Shown one piece after another: positions 61,901 to 64,000 of a stretch of DNA of 64,000 bases (its first letter is position 1; every line of letters starts with the position of its first letter). This DNA comes from an uncultured Clostridia bacterium (GTDB lineage Bacteria; Bacillota; Clostridia; TANB77; CAG-508). The DNA lies in the NCBI GenBank assembly GCA_948676835.1, contig CAPOZU010000005.1, forward strand, positions 1 to 64,000, given 5' to 3'. Position numbers and translations under genes: made by a program. The notes beneath the pieces are model-generated. The model was not told the origin of the DNA and ran no database searches. It saw only the letters and a list, made by a program, of their open reading frames with translations.

Positions 61901-64000
61901 TGTAAAATTTGACCCTGAAGAAATGAGAAATATAAATAAAGGACCAAGTGGAAGGGCAGATGATAAATTCTGTGTAATAAAAAATCATTCAACAAACTTA
62001 GAAACTAGTGATTGGTATATATTAAACAATTACAATACATTCACAGATAAATATGTTTATAAATACAATGAAAAAATGCAACATCAAAATGAGACAGAGA
62101 GATATTCACAAGGTGGATATGTTTCAGATGGTAATGGAGTGTTAATTAAATCAAGAAGAAATGAAGCCCCAGGAACATCAACAGTAACAGATAAACATGG
62201 AATGATAGATACTGTAAAAGTTGTAGATTCAAAAGAGAAGTACAAAAAAGAATTTCCAGTATCTGTAGAAAAGACAGAAACTGTAGTATATAGAATTGCA
62301 GTTACAAACGAAGCAAAAGAAGCAACAACTGTAAATACTATAAATAGTGGTAAAAAACCAGCAACTCAAGTAAGAACATCAACAGTAACAGATCATATGG
62401 AAGTCGGTTTAACGTTAAAAGGTATTACTGCAGCAATATATAGTGATGCAAACGGAGAAAATAAAGTAAAAGATGTTACGTCGGTTGCTTCAAATTTAGT
62501 TCAAGCAAATAAAGAAAAAGATGGAAGATATTATAACGTATATGAATTTACAGTTGGAAATGAAACAATTGTAAATCCAGGACAAACTATTATTTATGAG
62601 GTAACAGTTTTAATAGATCAAAGTAATATGTATTTATTTGATTTAGAAAATAATGCGACATTGACAAGATTAACTAATATAAATAATACAGATAGCGAAG
62701 ACAGAGAAGTTAAAAATCAAAAATACAATGAAGATATTTCACCACAAGACAAAGAAGGATCAAGTGATTTTGTAAGAATGAAAGATCTAGTAATTGGTGG
62801 TTGGGTATGGGTCGATTTCGATAAAAACGGACTTAAAGATGATAAAGTAAGAGATGAATCAGACAAAGCATATTTCAACTTAGATGATAATGCAATGAAA
62901 AGAGATGTTGTTGTAAAATTATATAGAGCTGTTGGGGAAAATGGAGAATTAATAAGAACAACCAAAACGGATAGTACAGGATTCTATACATTTGGTAGAG
63001 GTAGTGACAATGCATTTGGATGGCGTACAAATGACTATAACTACGCAGAAGGATTACCAACATCAGATACTTATAAATTAGGTCAAAACTTGAGTTGGGA
63101 TTATTATCAACGTGTTGAAAAAGCTACAAATAAAGATGATAATGGTAATTATCAAGCAAACAGTGTACCTATTGATTATTATATAGAATTTGAATATGAT
63201 GGTGTAGTGTTTAAGAGTACAGAATTCTATTCAGGAATGGATAATTTAGAAAAAGATCCAACTGTAAATAATTATGGTGAAACTAAAGATCCATATAAAA
63301 CTCCAGGGGATTCAAATGCACTTGAGTTTACAAATATTAGAGAAGAATTTAACAAGAAATATGAATATATTACATATGATAAAGCCTACGATGTAAATAA
63401 AACAAATGCTGTAAGCTTAGCATTTGATAAAACAGATCATACATCACAATTAATTGAAGATCCTTCAAGAACAATAACAGCAAGATCATTTATCAAAGCA
63501 GATACAATACAAGGAAAATATGATTCAAGCCATAAAGATTGGAATCCAACACCTTGTACAAGTTCAATACCTAATACAAATTTATTATGGTTATTTAGTT
63601 TTGATAGTTCAAAAGATAATAACGAAACACCAGAAACTGAATATCTAAAAGATATTAACTTAGGACTAGAATTAAGAGAAGATGTAGATATTAGTTTAAG
63701 TAAAGATGTTTATAGTGTAAAAACAACTGTAAATGGTGAACAAATGGAATACTTCTACAATAAAAATAATAGCATTAATGGAGAAATGAGTTCAGCTGAA
63801 GGTGATGAAGAAAGTAAATTATACTTAAACGACTTTATTATAAAAACACCTTATGGATTAGATTTATATGAATCTGATTATAAGATGAGAGTAGAGCAAT
63901 ATAAAGCAAATGCAGTAAAAGCATATAAAGGTATAAATGGTGAAAGTGAATTAAATGTTGAAGTAACATATAGAATCACTGTTGCCAATAAATCTATAAA
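58998..64000 (+). CDS. Giant thioester-type adhesin, partial (runs off right edge)
   Basis: At least 1667 residues, open to the window end. Signal peptide (about 1-33). Near the N-terminus F-C95-A-E and L-Q234-K-A-I-W match the Cys...Gln pair of Gram-positive thioester domains, which form an internal Cys-Gln bond that attaches covalently to host proteins. A Cys/His-rich stretch (about 459-540, nine Cys) follows, then several DUF11-like domains (for example about 620-690, VEYKVILENKSRFPTQVKVKDTLP) and an SdrD_B domain (about 1260-1340, GGWVWVDFDKNGLKDD). GGAGGT lies 7-8 nt before ATG. The frame was followed without interruption from the start to the end of the window. C-terminal anchor not seen. 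Confidence 0.85.
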   Translation, partial: MKSKIKDILHIMLIFIAVMVICGIFIIKVLAVGYQSGPIALNSPGVSSAEPATGNIQKLEGDPKTYSYKGYAAYTDFDLFPIDNIEFNKSPDRFCAEHGTPYGSYDGNTSIGSDYHKVHKITSHNASGKIPDPKGDIDRNALIFINDNLNVDKSKLASADLYGWRKVSEVPNNVVRTNWVYQDKKIEFDCEGHYSDPRIGMGSISDGGIAFLLACYKQTPAERQATTYSGDPLQKAIWDWFGQGGNSSLKPIAETYDRYHEKSKTPDIDTVPETDNFGTTIDSTGDTYTVGPFKMSDYYRAEKEKLSGAGSYKVTTVTAAEYESMSDAEKAECVLVSTNTYEKYEFIPSAGGPTETLQDRFTAVSGKNNSESDYDLTGSIVEAYAILTNESGRTYEKKLDFIPEPNESFNITLSKDEIKEYDELLDIKFIYQRVHAAGSGTFWDGRQYEYTFTEKDAKQSSCRYYCRNSYGLYHESCSPGSKSTPYTGTCRHTGYTSCRSCSNPDHSCHDSGYTRKSHTGDGDSPYTYTCGHDHGNCWYFHWTNDPAETSDFAQDGFAGAGWLQVSRDTYTIRVAVPLKTQMAIYKYITKVDHVGEDINVFNGGDSRKYPDMLWQDAIDKKHIDPVKVERGDRVEYKVILENKSRFPTQVKVKDTLPELNDSNDCVVLEIPSEIQNSEWITVEAKSQNEYTIVIRTTQPTGESGCKDGSCVSKNGGEHDKYNNIIEFITKNDTAEHMRFDRWGGEGKTATHGEHRYGNMVNTKDNYITDPAQLREKDADTYVIKEYNVSIEKFIYDVSHNEEVDLGSVADGVDTSVIHDSEERNRKTLGADAENIKKNNPVYIEYGDIVTYKIVVYNTTDNTGTDFDISSRDDEPYWQPDKVYVNLKDKLPTKYSELDVKVEDAPAPILSSSSAAGADEHTISIGATESESGGEFTITDLMVPAGQTRIVTVTLKVEEYEKGTIEENNVKFDPEEMRNINKGPSGRADDKFCVIKNHSTNLETSDWYILNNYNTFTDKYVYKYNEKMQHQNETERYSQGGYVSDGNGVLIKSRRNEAPGTSTVTDKHGMIDTVKVVDSKEKYKKEFPVSVEKTETVVYRIAVTNEAKEATTVNTINSGKKPATQVRTSTVTDHMEVGLTLKGITAAIYSDANGENKVKDVTSVASNLVQANKEKDGRYYNVYEFTVGNETIVNPGQTIIYEVTVLIDQSNMYLFDLENNATLTRLTNINNTDSEDREVKNQKYNEDISPQDKEGSSDFVRMKDLVIGGWVWVDFDKNGLKDDKVRDESDKAYFNLDDNAMKRDVVVKLYRAVGENGELIRTTKTDSTGFYTFGRGSDNAFGWRTNDYNYAEGLPTSDTYKLGQNLSWDYYQRVEKATNKDDNGNYQANSVPIDYYIEFEYDGVVFKSTEFYSGMDNLEKDPTVNNYGETKDPYKTPGDSNALEFTNIREEFNKKYEYITYDKAYDVNKTNAVSLAFDKTDHTSQLIEDPSRTITARSFIKADTIQGKYDSSHKDWNPTPCTSSIPNTNLLWLFSFDSSKDNNETPETEYLKDINLGLELREDVDISLSKDVYSVKTTVNGEQMEYFYNKNNSINGEMSSAEGDEESKLYLNDFIIKTPYGLDLYESDYKMRVEQYKANAVKAYKGINGESELNVEVTYRITVANKSI

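Overview
The window is AT-rich DNA (roughly 30% GC by eye) from a low-GC Gram-positive bacterium, most likely an uncultured, probably gut-associated member of the Clostridia. Evidence: AGGAGG-type ribosome sites, many near-perfect TTGACA-17-TATAAT promoters, frequent TTG/GTG starts, the gdpP-rplI-dnaB, tilS-ftsH and radC-mreCD-mrdA-minC gene orders, a sortase LPXTG protein, CotF-type coat genes, and VanW/G5/3D cell-wall proteins. The exact taxon cannot be read from the sequence.

Layout. 0-9.6 kb: FabG-like SDR, small membrane protein, CBM25-like protein, XRE/S24-type repressor with a dead protease site, VanW-G5 protein, a frameshifted small membrane gene, a WG-repeat protein, an unknown tail-anchored protein, acpS and tatD. 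9.6-15.7 kb: a 1574-residue LRR/coiled-coil/Big2/dockerin protein next to a cohesin-like protein with an LPATG sorting signal. 15.7-24.3 kb: lemA, htpX, G5-3D protein, the comM(yifB)-dprA-yraN operon and an AI-2E family permease. 24.5-32.4 kb: rpoB and rpoC, separated by an unusual 324-bp repeat-filled spacer. 32.4-38.4 kb: PLC-like protein, a GC-anomalous HIT protein, phosphodiesterase, Big2 protein, gdpP. 38.5-43.8 kb: rplI, dnaB, a MITE-like element, tilS, ftsH. 43.8-45.1 kb: a second GC-anomalous orphan gene and a mosaic tRNA-Lys locus. 45.1-52.7 kb: CotF-like pair, M23 peptidase, and the cell-shape operon DUF4321-radC-mreC-mreD-mrdA-minC (mreB absent, minC frameshifted, no minD), then two small minus-strand genes. 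53 kb to the end: two adjacent giant secreted proteins with SdrD_B domains; the second carries the signature of an internal thioester adhesin.

Two themes run through the window. One is envelope building: VanW, 3D, M23, PBP2, MreCD, FtsH and giant surface proteins. The other is core information processing: rpoBC, dnaB, rplI, comM/dprA. The most noteworthy items are the adjacent dockerin/LPXTG-cohesin pair (a possible private cell-surface docking system), the thioester adhesin, two apparent single-base frameshifts (near 4.82 kb and 52.04 kb), two genes that seem to need non-standard start codons (M23 and PBP2), several palindromic or MITE-like intergenic elements, and two isolated genes of much higher GC that look acquired.
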